This document shows, piece after piece, positions 54,002 through 64,000 of a stretch of DNA of 64,000 nucleotides. This DNA is from Bacteroides sp. GTDB taxonomy: Bacteria > Bacteroidota > Bacteroidia > Bacteroidales > Bacteroidaceae. Both the position numbers and the translations under genes were made by a program. The stretch is taken from assembly GCA_030152865.1 (NCBI GenBank), contig JASLIW010000053.1, positions 1-64,000 on the forward strand, in the 5' to 3' direction. The notes beneath the pieces are model-generated. The model saw nothing but the letters and a program-made list of their open reading frames with translations. It was not told the origin of the DNA and did no database searches. Within the stretch, counting starts at the first letter, position 1. Every line of letters begins with the position of its first letter.

Positions 54002-54064
54002 GCTCTTTGTCCAACTTTATTTTTTGTATTCTGTTATTATTCTCTCATAATGAGTTAATAGAAC

Positions 54065-55141
54065 ATGAAAAATATAGCAACATTACTCTCTGGAGGTGTC
54101 GATAGCTCTGTCGTCGTACACCTCCTTTGTGAACAAGGATATAAACCCGATTTATTCTATATCAAAATTGGTATGGAGGGAGAGGATAATCTAGGCTGCT
54201 CAGCTGAAGAAGATATTGAATTAGCACAAATTACAGCTAAAAAATATGGCTTAAAACTTGAAATTGTTGATTTACAGAAGGAGTACTGGGATCGAGTGGT
54301 AAAGTATACCATTGAAAAAGTGAGCCAAGGCTATACACCCAATCCCGATGTCATGTGTAACAAACTAATCAAGTTTGGTTGCTTTGAGGAGCAAGTAGGC
54401 CATCAATATGATTTCACTGCTACAGGCCACTATGCACAAACCTACAACATCAAAAACAAAGTCTGGCTGGGCACAGCCAAGGACCCACTAAAAGATCAAA
54501 CTGACTTTCTAGCACAGATAGACAACTTACAAGTAGCTAAACTTTTATTCCCTTTGGGAGGTTTGCTCAAGGAAGAAGTACGAAGTATTGCTCAGCAGGC
54601 TAAGCTTCCGAGTGCCAACCGCAAAGATAGCCAAGGTATTTGTTTCTTAGGCAAGATAGACTACAACCAGTTTATCAAGCGCTTTTTAGGAGAAAAAGAA
54701 GGTGCTATTGTGGAGTTAGAAACAGGTAAGATACTGGGTACACACCAAGGTTTTTGGTTTCATACCATCGGACAAAGAAAAGGTATCGGTCTTTCCGGTG
54801 GGCCTTGGTATGTTGTCAAAAAAGACACTTCTGAAAATACGATCTACGTCTCGAGGGGTTACGATACTAAAAATCAATATAAAAACTCTTTCAGTATGGA
54901 AAACTTCCACTTTATTACGGAAAACCCATGGATTGATATCACAAGTCAGGGCACTCCTATCCGGTTTAAAATCAGACACACACCTGAGTTTATTCCAGGA
55001 CAACTTTACCTTCAGAATGGCAAATATCTCGTCCAATCTCAAGAGCAAATACAAGGTGTTGCTCCGGGTCAGTTTGGTGTAATTTACGATCAAGAAGCAA
55101 AGCTCTGTATAGGAAGTGGAGAAATAGCTCTAAATAGTTAG
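54065..55141 (+). CDS. mnmA: tRNA-specific 2-thiouridylase MnmA
   Basis: The 358-residue enzyme thiolates U34 of tRNA-Lys, -Glu and -Gln. The PP-loop SGGVDSS (9-15) binds ATP. Catalytic cysteines are Cys98 ([13 protein letters not shown]) and Cys193 ([10 protein letters not shown]). The C-terminal beta-barrel begins with [14 protein letters not shown]. Sulfur comes from an IscS/Tus-type relay not encoded here. It lies 63 bp after the carbonic anhydrase gene and ends at a bidirectional terminator. Confidence 0.96.
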   Translation: MKNIATLLSGGVDSSVVVHLLCEQGYKPDLFYIKIGMEGEDNLGCSAEEDIELAQITAKKYGLKLEIVDLQKEYWDRVVKYTIEKVSQGYTPNPDVMCNKLIKFGCFEEQVGHQYDFTATGHYAQTYNIKNKVWLGTAKDPLKDQTDFLAQIDNLQVAKLLFPLGGLLKEEVRSIAQQAKLPSANRKDSQGICFLGKIDYNQFIKRFLGEKEGAIVELETGKILGTHQGFWFHTIGQRKGIGLSGGPWYVVKKDTSENTIYVSRGYDTKNQYKNSFSMENFHFITENPWIDITSQGTPIRFKIRHTPEFIPGQLYLQNGKYLVQSQEQIQGVAPGQFGVIYDQEAKLCIGSGEIALNS

Positions 55142-55148
55142 TACAATA

Positions 55149-55178
55149 AAAAAAGCAGGATAGAGTTCCTGCTTTTTT
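55149..55178. terminator. Bidirectional terminator between mnmA and waaA
   Basis: A perfect 12-bp inverted repeat (55149-55160 with 55167-55178, AAAAAAGCAGGA/TCCTGCTTTTTT) with loop TAGAGT, A-rich on one side and T-rich on the other. It serves converging genes. Confidence 0.93.
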
Positions 55179-55179
55179 G

Positions 55180-56400
55180 CTAAAAATTAATCATTTTCAA
55201 TATCTTCTCTGAAGCTCCCAGGTGGCTTTCAACATATCCTCCAGCTTGTGCACTGGTGTAGTGATAAAACTCGGGCTCACTAAAAAAGCGATCTATGAGA
55301 GATTCTAACTGACTGTACTCTTGAATCGAATAAGCACCCTTGCAATCAATCAGTTGTCGAGCCTCCATAAATTTATCATACTTTGGTCCAAATAAGACGG
55401 GTATCCCATATACCGCAGCTTCTAAAATATTATGAATACCTACTCCAAAGCCCCCACCGATGTAGGCTACTTCACCGTAACGATAGATAGAAGATAAAAG
55501 CCCAAAGCAGTCTATAATTAGACAATCGACTTCTTGAACATTGGCTTCTGTAGCTTCAGTGTACCTACGATAAGGTCTCTTTAGCTTACCAATAATCTCA
55601 TTTAGATGGCTTTCGTCGATAACATGCGGCGCAATAATCAACTTCATATCTGGTCGTTGGTTGAAGTACTCAATAAACAGATCTTCATCAGGCCCCCAAG
55701 AACTCCCAGCAACAAAGGTAGGACTATCGCCCTTAAAGCGTTCTACAATAGGTAGCTCCTTTGCTTGATCCTGTATCTGTTTTACACGATCAAAGCGAGT
55801 ATCACCTACAACTGTTACCCTCGTGATACCTATTTTTGCAAGAAATCGTTTAGACGTTTCATTTTGAACAAATAAGTGATCAAAGTTTTTTAATACATTC
55901 CGATATGTTCCCCCATACCACTGGAAAAACACTTGATTTTTCCTAAAAATAGAAGACACACTATATGTGGGAATTCTACGTTTATGAAGTTCATCTAAAT
56001 AGTTCTTCCAAAACTCATATTTAATAAAGAACGCCATTTTGGGCTGTGCCAAATCCAAAAACTTAAGCACATTTCTTGGTTTATCAAAAGGAAGGTAACA
56101 AATAATATCAGCTCCTTCATAGTTCTTTCGAACCTCATAGCCAGATGGCGAAAAGAAGGTTAATATGATACGATATTCAGGGTACTGAGCTCGAATTTTC
56201 TCCATCAATGGGCGACCTTGCTCAAACTCTCCTAAGGAGGCTGCATGAAACCACAGATAGTCTCTATCTGCTTCTATGCCCTGACGCAGCTTAGTATAAA
56301 CCTCTCGATGCCCCTGAATCATTTGCTTGGGTTTCTGTCCAAACAAAGCAGCTAGACGCACTAAGAAGCCATATATATGTATTGCAATATTATATAACAT
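55180..56400 (-). CDS. waaA: 3-deoxy-D-manno-octulosonic acid (Kdo) transferase
   Basis: The 406-residue GT30 enzyme adds Kdo from CMP-Kdo to lipid IVA at the inner membrane. It has an N-terminal membrane anchor (MLYNIAIHIYGFLVRLAALFG), the WFHAASLGEFEQGRPLMEKIR block with the likely base Glu, VRKNYEGADIICYLPFD, FVAGSSWGPDED, and GGGFGVGIHNILEAAVYGIPVLFGP in the nucleotide-binding half. Its presence confirms a lipopolysaccharide-bearing organism. It lies 5 bp after gltX. Confidence 0.95.
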   Translation of the reverse strand: MLYNIAIHIYGFLVRLAALFGQKPKQMIQGHREVYTKLRQGIEADRDYLWFHAASLGEFEQGRPLMEKIRAQYPEYRIILTFFSPSGYEVRKNYEGADIICYLPFDKPRNVLKFLDLAQPKMAFFIKYEFWKNYLDELHKRRIPTYSVSSIFRKNQVFFQWYGGTYRNVLKNFDHLFVQNETSKRFLAKIGITRVTVVGDTRFDRVKQIQDQAKELPIVERFKGDSPTFVAGSSWGPDEDLFIEYFNQRPDMKLIIAPHVIDESHLNEIIGKLKRPYRRYTEATEANVQEVDCLIIDCFGLLSSIYRYGEVAYIGGGFGVGIHNILEAAVYGIPVLFGPKYDKFMEARQLIDCKGAYSIQEYSQLESLIDRFFSEPEFYHYTSAQAGGYVESHLGASEKILKMINF

Positions 56401-56405
56401 ATCTA

Positions 56406-57923
56406 CTAGCCAAGAACTTCTACAGCTTTACGCATTCGTCTTACTGACTCTTCTTTGCCTAAAAAAGCAGTAATATCATACATATGAGGTCCCTTACTTG
56501 CACCTACTACAGCCAGACGAAAAGCATTCATCACCTGTCCCATTTTCAAATCATTGGCTTCTATCCATGCTTTCACTGATTCCTCCTGACTCTCCACAGA
56601 GAAGTCATCTAGGCTCTCTAGGATATCGGCAATCGCTAAAACGTGCTTAGCTGAATCTTCTTTCCAACGCTTGCGCACAGTTTTCTCATCATATACTTGA
56701 GGAGCTATAAAGAAAAAGTCAGCTACATCCCAAAGTTCTGAAACAAAAGAAACACGTTCTTTCACTAGACCTATTACCTGTGCAACTCGATCTAGTGGAG
56801 CCTCAACTTGATGCTCCTCTAAAGTAGGAATGAATTGCTTAGCAAGCTCTTCATTAGCTGTCTGTTGTATATATTGGTGGTTAAACCACAAACCTTTTTT
56901 GTAATCAAACTTAGCCCCAGACTTACTACAGCGACTTAAATCAAACAGTTCTATTAAATCTTTCATAGATAAAATCTCCTGCTCCGTACCAGGGTTCCAC
57001 CCCAACAAGGCAAGAAAATTAACTACGGCTTCTGGTAAGTATCCTGATTCTCTAAATCCAGAGGAAACATCTCCTGTCTTAGGGTCTTTCCACTCAAGAG
57101 GAAACACGGGAAAACCTAAACGATCTCCATCACGCTTACTTAACTTACCGTTACCCTCTGGCTTTAATAATAAAGGTAAATGTGCAAACTCAGGCATGCT
57201 GTCTTCCCATCCAAAAGCTCTATATAAAAGCACATGTAAAGGAGCTGAAGGCAACCACTCTTCTCCACGAATCACATGAGATATTTTCATCAAGTGGTCA
57301 TCAACTATATTTGCAAGATGGTAGGTAGGAAGTTCATCGGCTGACTTATAAAGCACCTTATCATCGAGTATGGAAGAGTTTATTACTACCTCACCTCGGA
57401 TAAGGTCATTTACATGTATATCTTCATTCGGATTGATTTTAAAGCGAACTACATACTGAGCTCCATCTGCAATTAAGGCATCCACTTCATCAGGACTTAA
57501 GACTAGTGAATTACGCATCTGCAAGCGTGTGGAAGCATCATATTGAAAGTTATCAATTTCACTTCGCTTTGCTTGAAGTTCTTCTGGGGTATCGAAGGCA
57601 ATATATGCCTTACCAGCATCCAGAAGAATCTTTACATATTTCTTATATATTTCCCGGCGTTCTGACTGACGATAAGGGCCATACTCTCCTCCGAAACTAA
57701 CTCCCTCATCAAATTCTATATTCAGCCACTTGAAGGATTCCAAGATATATTCCTCAGCACCTGGTACGAAACGATTGGAGTCGGTATCTTCTATACGGAA
57801 AACCAAATCTCCTCCATGCTGCCGCGCAAAAAGATAATTATATAGTGCGGTGCGTACTCCACCAATATGTAAAGCACCTGTTGGACTAGGCGCAAAACGA
57901 ACTCTAACTTTTCTTTCAGACAT
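56406..57923 (-). CDS. gltX: Glutamyl-tRNA synthetase
   Basis: The 505-residue class I synthetase has the HIGH motif as [25 protein letters not shown] and KMSKS as [13 protein letters not shown]. The C-terminal anticodon-binding helices are present ([26 protein letters not shown]). Its length fits the discriminating or non-discriminating bacterial type; which one cannot be told. The transcript continues into waaA. Confidence 0.97.
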   Translation of the reverse strand: MSERKVRVRFAPSPTGALHIGGVRTALYNYLFARQHGGDLVFRIEDTDSNRFVPGAEEYILESFKWLNIEFDEGVSFGGEYGPYRQSERREIYKKYVKILLDAGKAYIAFDTPEELQAKRSEIDNFQYDASTRLQMRNSLVLSPDEVDALIADGAQYVVRFKINPNEDIHVNDLIRGEVVINSSILDDKVLYKSADELPTYHLANIVDDHLMKISHVIRGEEWLPSAPLHVLLYRAFGWEDSMPEFAHLPLLLKPEGNGKLSKRDGDRLGFPVFPLEWKDPKTGDVSSGFRESGYLPEAVVNFLALLGWNPGTEQEILSMKDLIELFDLSRCSKSGAKFDYKKGLWFNHQYIQQTANEELAKQFIPTLEEHQVEAPLDRVAQVIGLVKERVSFVSELWDVADFFFIAPQVYDEKTVRKRWKEDSAKHVLAIADILESLDDFSVESQEESVKAWIEANDLKMGQVMNAFRLAVVGASKGPHMYDITAFLGKEESVRRMRKAVEVLG

Positions 57924-57948
57924 ATTATTCAGTATATATAAATCTCAG

Positions 57949-57956
57949 CAAAATTA
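57949..57956 (-). promoter_or_regulatory. Possible -7 box of gltX
   Basis: TAATTTTG on the minus strand fits TAnnTTTG and lies 26 bp before the gltX ATG. No good -33 TTTG was found at 19-21 bp. Confidence 0.4.
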
Positions 57957-58017
57957 AGCTTTTTTTTTCATACTAGCCTTTTATTTCGTACTTTTCGCAA
58001 AACATAAGACCTTTGAT

Positions 58018-60126
58018 ATGGATAACAGTAATAAAAGTTCTTTTTTGAGAAAGACCATAGACAATATAGATATTAGTCCTAAAACGATACGGAATTTTAT
58101 TTACAAGGCACTTTTTTTTATTGGTGCTGTAGCCCTTATTGTATATTTCTTACCCAAAGATGCCAAATTCAGCTATCAATATGAAGAAGGTCAAACATGG
58201 ACCAATGAGACACTTGTCGCCAACTTTGACTTTCCTCTTTATAAGGATAAAAACTATTTACAACAAGAACGAAAAGAGGTCCTAGCCAAGTACCTTCACC
58301 CCTATTTTCATCAGGATGACAGTATAGGCAAACAAGCTATGCTTAAATTTAAAGAGGACTATACACAAACACTATCCAAAAGACTTCCATCCAACACCTA
58401 TTACAATTACATCCTTAAGACTCTACAGGACATTTATAAGACTGGTATAATAAGTACTGAACACAACAAGAAGCTAGCTGAAAACAACACGCAGTTTATC
58501 ATGATATCCCAAGACAAACTGGCTGCAGAAAGACCTGTTAATAGATTATATACAGTGCAATCTGCTTATGAAAAGCTTACAGATGGAGAGAGTCTTGGGT
58601 TTAAACCTGAGGTATTAAAGTCTTGTGATTTAAATAATTATATTATTCCAAACCTAGTTTTTGAATCTGAGCGAACTGAAACTGCCAAAAAGGAGCTTCA
58701 AGCTAGTGTGTCTGAGCGCTATGGGATGGTGCACACCGGAGAGATTATTGTCAATAAGGGAGACTACATAACAAATGAAGTATATAACAAACTTCAGTCC
58801 TACAAAAAGGAATTTCTCAATAAAAGTGAGTCGGGTACACAACAGTACCAGCACCTCTTAGGCTATATTCTTTTTGTGGGAATTATGATGTTTAGCTTCA
58901 TGCTCTACATTGAAATATTCAGGAAAGACTTCTATTCACGAAAAAGAAGTCTCACTTTGCTGTTCTTAATCATTGTCTTTACAAATATAATCACTGCACT
59001 TATTAATGATACAGATACCAGCGTATACATTATCCCCTATGCTATGCTACCCATTATCATTAGTATTTTCTTGGATACACGAACAGCTATAGCCGCTCAC
59101 ATCGTAACTATATTAATGTGCTCTATTATAGTAGATAGCCCCCACGAGTTTATACTTCTTCAATTAGCTGCAGGCATGGTTAGCGTCTATAGTTTGAGAG
59201 AGTTATCTAAGCGATCCGAACTCATCAAAAGTGCTTTTATTATATTCTTGACTTACTCATTCATGTTCTTAGCTACTGAACTAATAGCTAAAGGTGATAT
59301 ATCACGAGTAAACTTAAGTATGTATCAGTACTTTATCATTAATGGATTCTTACTCTTATTTACCTACCCACTGCTATTTTTACTTGAAAAGATTTTTGGT
59401 TTTACTTCCAATGTAACACTTGTAGAGCTCTCTGACACAAACAACCCCTTACTCAGACGTATGTCTGAAGTGGCACCTGGGACATTTCAGCACTCTATGC
59501 AAATGGCCAATCTTGCCTCAGAAGCAGCTGTACATATCGGGGCCAACAGCCAGCTAGTCCGTACAGGTGCACTTTACCACGATATCGGCAAGATGGAAAA
59601 TCCTGCATTTTTCACCGAAAACCAGTCGGGAGGTATTAACCCCCATGACCAGCTTACCGATGAACAAAGTGCTCAAGTAATAGTACAGCATATTTATGAT
59701 GGTATGCGCTTAGCTAAAGAAAACAACTTGCCTCAGGCCATTAAAGATTTTATTACAACACATCATGGCAGAGGAACAGCTAAGTTCTTTTTCACAAGAT
59801 GGCAAAATGACCACCCCAACGAGGAGGTTGATATTCAGAAATTTAGTTATCCTGGACCCAATCCATTTACTAAAGAGACAGCAATATTAATGATGGCTGA
59901 CTCGGTCGAAGCAGCCTCCAGAAGCCTGAAAGAATATACCGAGGAGTCTATAAGTAACATAGTAGAAAAGATTATCGACTCACAGGTAGAGGATGGCTAT
60001 TTCAAAGAGTGTCCCATCACCTTTCAGGATATTGCTACAGTAAAGGCAGTGTTTAAGGAGAAACTAAAAATTGTACACCATACACGTATTAGCTATCCTG
60101 AGTTGAAGACTCCGAAGTCAAAGTAG
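58018..60126 (+). CDS. PgpH-like membrane HD phosphohydrolase (7TMR-HD family)
   Basis: The 702-residue protein has one N-terminal helix (about 28-45), a periplasmic 7TMR-HDED domain (about 50-275), then seven membrane helices (about 285-465). A cytosolic HD domain follows (about 480-690), with PGTFQHSMQMANLASEAA, GALYHDIGKMENPAFFTENQ (HD pair), ITTHHGRG and MADSVEAASRSL. PgpH of Gram-positives hydrolyses c-di-AMP. The Bacteroidota members may do the same, which is inference. It overlaps the convergent phosphatase gene by 38 bp. Confidence 0.9.
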   Translation: MDNSNKSSFLRKTIDNIDISPKTIRNFIYKALFFIGAVALIVYFLPKDAKFSYQYEEGQTWTNETLVANFDFPLYKDKNYLQQERKEVLAKYLHPYFHQDDSIGKQAMLKFKEDYTQTLSKRLPSNTYYNYILKTLQDIYKTGIISTEHNKKLAENNTQFIMISQDKLAAERPVNRLYTVQSAYEKLTDGESLGFKPEVLKSCDLNNYIIPNLVFESERTETAKKELQASVSERYGMVHTGEIIVNKGDYITNEVYNKLQSYKKEFLNKSESGTQQYQHLLGYILFVGIMMFSFMLYIEIFRKDFYSRKRSLTLLFLIIVFTNIITALINDTDTSVYIIPYAMLPIIISIFLDTRTAIAAHIVTILMCSIIVDSPHEFILLQLAAGMVSVYSLRELSKRSELIKSAFIIFLTYSFMFLATELIAKGDISRVNLSMYQYFIINGFLLLFTYPLLFLLEKIFGFTSNVTLVELSDTNNPLLRRMSEVAPGTFQHSMQMANLASEAAVHIGANSQLVRTGALYHDIGKMENPAFFTENQSGGINPHDQLTDEQSAQVIVQHIYDGMRLAKENNLPQAIKDFITTHHGRGTAKFFFTRWQNDHPNEEVDIQKFSYPGPNPFTKETAILMMADSVEAASRSLKEYTEESISNIVEKIIDSQVEDGYFKECPITFQDIATVKAVFKEKLKIVHHTRISYPELKTPKSK

Positions 60127-60577
60127 ATAGAAGCCCATCGCAAGCATCCTCTAGCAAGTCTAGAACTAGCTCAAAACCCTCAGAACCTCCATAGTAAGGA
60201 TCTGGCACATGGGTGGCTTCTATTTTTTGTAGGTAATCAACCATACGGTGGATTTTCTTCTCAGCATCAGTTGAGGGAGCCATCTCATGTAGGTCTGCAA
60301 TATTCTGTTCGTCCATCCCTATAATTAAATCGAAATTATAAAAGTCCTCTACATCAACTGGACGTGAACGATGAACTAAATTATAACCACGCTTTAAGGC
60401 ATGTTTACGCATACGAGGATCAGGTAAATCACCCTTGTGGTATCCATGTATACCAGCCGAATCAACTTGAATAGATTGGCTTAATCCCCTCTCTTCCAAC
60501 AGCTGAAGCATTACACCTTCTGCTGCTGGTGAACGACAAATATTTCCTAAACAAACAAATAATAGTTTCTTTTTCAT
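60089..60577 (-). CDS. Low-molecular-weight protein-tyrosine phosphatase
   Basis: The 162-residue enzyme has the P-loop C-x5-R as CLGNICRS (Cys9, Arg15) with the preceding LLFV strand. The general acid loop is VPDPYYGGSEGFELVLDLLEDACDGLL. It may act on tyrosine kinases of capsule or exopolysaccharide systems, or on phosphoarginine. None of those partners is in the window. Its last 38 bp overlap the end of the HD phosphohydrolase gene on the other strand. It lies 27 bp after priA. Confidence 0.93.
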   Translation of the reverse strand: MKKKLLFVCLGNICRSPAAEGVMLQLLEERGLSQSIQVDSAGIHGYHKGDLPDPRMRKHALKRGYNLVHRSRPVDVEDFYNFDLIIGMDEQNIADLHEMAPSTDAEKKIHRMVDYLQKIEATHVPDPYYGGSEGFELVLDLLEDACDGLLSTLTSESSTQDS

Positions 60578-60604
60578 AATTACAATTTACCTTAAATAGT
60601 AGCA

Positions 60605-63061
60605 TCACATAGGATCTACATCATAATAGACAATAAGTGACTTGAAACGTTGATCTTGCAACATACGCTCCTTAATGCCAAGCATAATGGCTTTTGCACT
60701 CTTTATAGATAATGAAGTTTCAAGCTTTATCACAATTTTTTTTATAAAATAAGTCTGCACTCTCCCAACAGGAGGCTTATCTGGTCCTAATACACGTGCT
60801 CCAAACGAAGCTCTTAACTGATCAGCCATAAATCGTGCCATGAAATCCAGCTTTTTTTCATCTCGATGCTTCAAGTAAACATAGATAAGGCGATAGTAGG
60901 GTGGATAATGGAATAACTGACGCTCCTCTAGCTGCATAGCTACCATCTCTTCATACCGGTTGTTGATTACCTGAGGTATAATCGGATGATCTATGCTATG
61001 CGTTTGAAGGATTACCTTACCCCTCTTTTTGTGTCTTCCAGCTCTACCAGAAACCTGTGCCATCAATTGATAGGCACGCTCGTAAGCTCTAAAGTCGGGA
61101 TAGTTAAGCATGGTATCAGCATTTAGAATTCCTACTACACGCACATGATTAAAGTCTAAACCTTTAGAAATCATCTGTGTACCAATCAATATATTTGTCC
61201 TCCCTTCTTCAAAGTCAGATATAATTTTCTCATAGCTATTTCGTGTGCGTGTCGTATCTAAATCCATACGAGCTACTGATGCATTAGGAAAGAGTGATTG
61301 AATCTCGGCCTCCACTTTTTCAGTACCAAAGCCCTTAGTGGTGAGCTCTTCACTCTCACAAGAAGGACAAACTGTGGGCAACTGATACGTATAACCACAA
61401 TAGTGGCACGTAAGCTCATTGTAACGCTTATGGTAAGTCAAACTCACATCACAATTGACACATTTGGGTACCCAAGAACAAACATTACACTCCACTATAG
61501 GAGCGAATCCTCTTCTGTTTTGGAAAAGGATGACTTGCTCCTTCTGTGCTAAAGCCTCGCGAATAGAACTTAATAACAAAGGCGAAAACTGCCCCTTCAT
61601 TCTCTTTTTCCGCTTCAACTCGTAAATATCGACAGGAATAATCTCAGGTAGTTCTATCTCTTTATAACGCTCAGTCAACTGTACTAGTCCGTATTTATTT
61701 GACTCTACATTATGCCAAGTCTCTATAGATGGTGTAGCCGTGCCGAGCAAAACATTGGCACCGTAGATATGAGCCAAAACGATGACTGCATCACGTGCAT
61801 GATAACGAGGGGCTGGATCTTGTTGCTTATACGTAGTCTCATGCTCCTCATCTACTATAACTAGACCTAAGTTTTGAAAAGGTAAAAAGATTGAGGATCG
61901 AACCCCTAAGACAACTTGATACGGCTGCTCCGAGAGTTGTTTCTTCCAGATTTCAACTCGTTCTGCATCTGAGAATTTGGAATGATATACACCCAGTTTA
62001 TCCCCAAAAACTCGCTTTAAACGTTCCGTTATCTGTGTAGTCAAAGCTATCTCAGGTAGTAGATAAAGTACTTGTTTTCCCGCATCTAAAATCTGTTGAA
62101 TCAAGTGGATATAGACCTCCGTCTTGCCACTTGAGGTTACGCCATGTAACAAGCAAACCTGCTTTTTGCCAAAAGAAAGGTTTATCTCCTTCAGCGCCCT
62201 CGTTTGCGATTCATTGAGCTGATGTGCCTCTTCTTCTTGATGCACCACTCCTTGTAAACGCCCAATCTCTACTTCATATTCTTCTAAAACACCCTTATTT
62301 ATTAAGCCTTTAAGGCTACTCGCTGTAGCTTGAGCAGCATCAAGCAAGCGATGTTTGGAAACCTCAAATAGCTCTCCTTGTAAAAAGCCCGATAAGTCCA
62401 TATACTTCATGACTATATCAAGCTGCTTGGGTGCATTAGATAAGAGTTGAAAAAGATTTTCAGTAGACTCTACTGACTCATATTGCTTACTAAATCGTAT
62501 ACGGACCTCCATACGTGGCTTATACTCTTGCTTTAACTCCTCACGAAAGATGATAGCACCACGCTCAAGAAGGCGATTGGCAACAGCTAGTATATTTGCT
62601 ATTTCACTATCTTTAGCTAGCTTTTTCACGCATTGAACAGATTCATCAGAAAGTAGGTCTAATACCTTCAGCTCATTAGGAGTTAAATCAGGAGTGCCTA
62701 CGTAATCCTTGTTTAACTCTACAAGAGTTTCACTCTCCAGCTTTAGTCCTGATGGCAAAGCAGCCTTGAAGACATCCCCTAATGCTGAGATATAGTAATC
62801 AGACAACCACGACCAAAATTGAATTTGCGCAGCTAGTAAAATAGGCTGATAGTCTAAAACAGCATAAATAGGTTTTACCTTATATTCTCTCGGCTCATCA
62901 TTGTGTTTTTTGAACACTAAGGCTGTATAGTACTTTTTTCTACCGAAAGGTACTATCACTCTACACCCAGCCTGAATTTGTCTATAATCAGACTCTTCTA
63001 CAGAATATGTAAAAAGCCCTGGGATAGGCAGTGGAATAACAACATCAATAAAATACTTCAT
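60605..63061 (-). CDS. priA: Primosomal protein N' (replication restart helicase PriA)
   Basis: I choose the ATG at 63061 (MKYFIDVVIPLPIPGLFTYSV), giving 818 residues, in place of the TTG five codons upstream. Order: 3'-DNA-binding domain (1-110), winged helix, then superfamily 2 helicase with Walker A LLHGVTSSGKTE, DEEH box (VIVDEEHETTYKQQDPAPRYHARD) and motif VI region (MAQVSGRAGRHKKRG). Zinc-binding cysteines are CNVCSWVPKCVNC...CHYCG...CPSC. It reloads the replisome at stalled forks. It precedes the phosphatase gene by 27 bp. Confidence 0.96.
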   Translation of the reverse strand: MKYFIDVVIPLPIPGLFTYSVEESDYRQIQAGCRVIVPFGRKKYYTALVFKKHNDEPREYKVKPIYAVLDYQPILLAAQIQFWSWLSDYYISALGDVFKAALPSGLKLESETLVELNKDYVGTPDLTPNELKVLDLLSDESVQCVKKLAKDSEIANILAVANRLLERGAIIFREELKQEYKPRMEVRIRFSKQYESVESTENLFQLLSNAPKQLDIVMKYMDLSGFLQGELFEVSKHRLLDAAQATASSLKGLINKGVLEEYEVEIGRLQGVVHQEEEAHQLNESQTRALKEINLSFGKKQVCLLHGVTSSGKTEVYIHLIQQILDAGKQVLYLLPEIALTTQITERLKRVFGDKLGVYHSKFSDAERVEIWKKQLSEQPYQVVLGVRSSIFLPFQNLGLVIVDEEHETTYKQQDPAPRYHARDAVIVLAHIYGANVLLGTATPSIETWHNVESNKYGLVQLTERYKEIELPEIIPVDIYELKRKKRMKGQFSPLLLSSIREALAQKEQVILFQNRRGFAPIVECNVCSWVPKCVNCDVSLTYHKRYNELTCHYCGYTYQLPTVCPSCESEELTTKGFGTEKVEAEIQSLFPNASVARMDLDTTRTRNSYEKIISDFEEGRTNILIGTQMISKGLDFNHVRVVGILNADTMLNYPDFRAYERAYQLMAQVSGRAGRHKKRGKVILQTHSIDHPIIPQVINNRYEEMVAMQLEERQLFHYPPYYRLIYVYLKHRDEKKLDFMARFMADQLRASFGARVLGPDKPPVGRVQTYFIKKIVIKLETSLSIKSAKAIMLGIKERMLQDQRFKSLIVYYDVDPM

Positions 63062-63259
63062 AATCTTAGTCACCAAAAATAGTCAAAATGCAACAATAAA
63101 GTCATAAGAGTTTATGGTTTTAAGTGAACGAAGCTATATTAGGCATAGTTTTTGTATAAAAGCAGAAAACACAGTATCTTCATAGAGTCAAATTAAGTAG
63201 ATAGTTTATTTTATCCTAAGCAACTAACACGCAATAAGATCACTTTTAGAGCATAAAGT

Positions 63260-64000
63260 ATGGCACAATCTTCACGTCAAATACAAGCACAAACTCAGAA
63301 GCAGACACAAACTTTATCACCTCAACAAATTCTTGTTGTCAAGCTCTTAGAGCTCCCTACACTCGAGTTTGAAGAGCGTGTACATGCTGAGTTACTTGAA
63401 AACCCTGCATTAGAAGAGGGCAAGGAGCTCACAGCAGAAGAGGAGGAATATCAAGCAGAAAAAGAAGAGAGTACAGACTACGACTCACTAGACGACTACC
63501 TTAGTGAAGATGATATTCCTGATTACAAGCTCAAAGAGCATAACTTCAATAACGAGAGTCAGCCAGAAAACATACCTATTTCAGACACAACCTCTTTCTA
63601 TGACATTCTTTTAGAGCAGCTTGGAGAGCAAAAACTCACAGATACACAAGAGCTTATCGGGAGGTATTTAATAGGGTCCTTAGACGATGATGGACTCCTA
63701 CGCAAAACCACCGAAAGCATCAATGATGAGCTCGCTATTTACATGGGTATCGACACATCTCCTGATGAAATTGAAACTGTTTTAAGTGTCATACAGGATT
63801 TTGAACCCGCAGGTGTAGGAGCCAGAGACCTTCAGGAGTGCTTGCTTATACAGATCAAAAGAAAGCCCGACACACCGACTCGTTCCATAGAATGGGACAT
63901 CATAAGCTCCTGTTATGAAGAGTTCACGCGCAAGCACTGGGACAAAATCACACAAAAACTGAATATCTCTGAAGACTTACTGAATAAGGCTATGGATGAA
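63260..64000 (+). CDS. rpoN: RNA polymerase sigma-54 factor, 3'-truncated by the window end
   Basis: The frame opens at ATG 63260 and runs to the last base, giving 247 residues. It begins MAQSSRQIQAQTQKQTQTLSPQQILVVKLLELPTLEF, the Gln/Leu-rich region I of sigma-54 that contacts activators. An acidic region II follows (GKELTAEEEEYQAEKEESTDYDSLDDYLSEDD). The start of the core-binding domain is also present (FYDILLEQLGEQKL, IGSLDDDGLL, FEPAGVGARDLQECLLIQI). The HTH and RpoN box lie outside the window. Confidence 0.95.
   Translation, partial: MAQSSRQIQAQTQKQTQTLSPQQILVVKLLELPTLEFEERVHAELLENPALEEGKELTAEEEEYQAEKEESTDYDSLDDYLSEDDIPDYKLKEHNFNNESQPENIPISDTTSFYDILLEQLGEQKLTDTQELIGRYLIGSLDDDGLLRKTTESINDELAIYMGIDTSPDEIETVLSVIQDFEPAGVGARDLQECLLIQIKRKPDTPTRSIEWDIISSCYEEFTRKHWDKITQKLNISEDLLNKAMDE

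Noticed and set aside
63062..63081. TTG start for priA and a TATTTTTG promoter immediately upstream
   Set aside because: The ATG at 63061 fits PriA N-termini better. The box would leave almost no leader and has no -33 partner.

Overview
The window is a chromosomal segment of a Gram-negative anaerobe of the Bacteroidota, most likely order Bacteroidales. The evidence is taxon-typical families (DUF1343/NamZ, DUF4922, DUF3316, GHL10 lipoproteins, single-chain GlyRS), several promoters of the Bacteroides type (TTTG, about 19 bp, TAnnTTTG), very few Shine-Dalgarno sequences, and the linkage rpsU-xerC-hpf-tRNAs-tuf-secE-nusG-rplKAJL-rpoBC. The genus cannot be fixed from the sequence.

Region 1 (1-2562): the end of a glycan-utilisation unit. 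It holds a 5'-truncated surface or propeller-like protein and a GHL10 glycoside hydrolase lipoprotein, and ends at a strong terminator.

Region 2 (2687-24094): fourteen tightly packed co-directional genes between two terminators, many abutting or overlapping by 4 bp. They form a peptidoglycan and N-acetylmuramic acid (MurNAc) salvage operon. Two NamZ exo-muramidases, an amidase interrupted by a carbohydrate-binding insert, a phosphoesterase-propeller fusion and a serine hydrolase-SGNH fusion are exported. An SSS symporter, an AmpG-like permease and a MurT-like protein sit in the membrane. MurK, MurQ and an FAD/Fe-S D-lactate dehydrogenase candidate act inside the cell. A leaderless block (tandem glycosyltransferase, GalT/HIT-like DUF4922, SpoIID) has no assigned role and is the least understood part.

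Region 3 (24100-31060): an FKBP lipoprotein and glycyl-tRNA synthetase on the minus strand, then the ParC-like topoisomerase subunit, a DUF3316 protein and an S41 protease lipoprotein on the plus strand.

Region 4 (31078-33655): two identical tRNA-Leu(UAG) genes, each with its own promoter. After the second lies a 2.1 kb insertion flanked by 76-bp perfect direct repeats made of the tRNA 3' end plus its terminator. The insertion carries one DUF234-type ATPase and no integrase: a candidate minimal or decayed tRNA-targeted element.

Region 5 (33723-51594, minus strand): DUF4010 membrane protein, CYTH protein, a 42-residue membrane protein, prfB with its programmed +1 frameshift, rpoC, rpoB, rplL, rplJ, rplA, rplK, nusG, secE, tRNA-Trp, tuf, tRNA-Thr, tRNA-Gly, tRNA-Tyr, tRNA-Thr, hpf, xerC and rpsU. 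Several RNA hairpins mark likely attenuation or processing points.

Region 6 (51694-64000): housekeeping genes. Plus strand: aminopeptidase P, gamma-carbonic anhydrase, mnmA. Minus strand: waaA, gltX. Plus strand: a PgpH-like HD phosphohydrolase. Minus strand: a low-molecular-weight tyrosine phosphatase and priA. Plus strand: the start of rpoN, cut by the window end.
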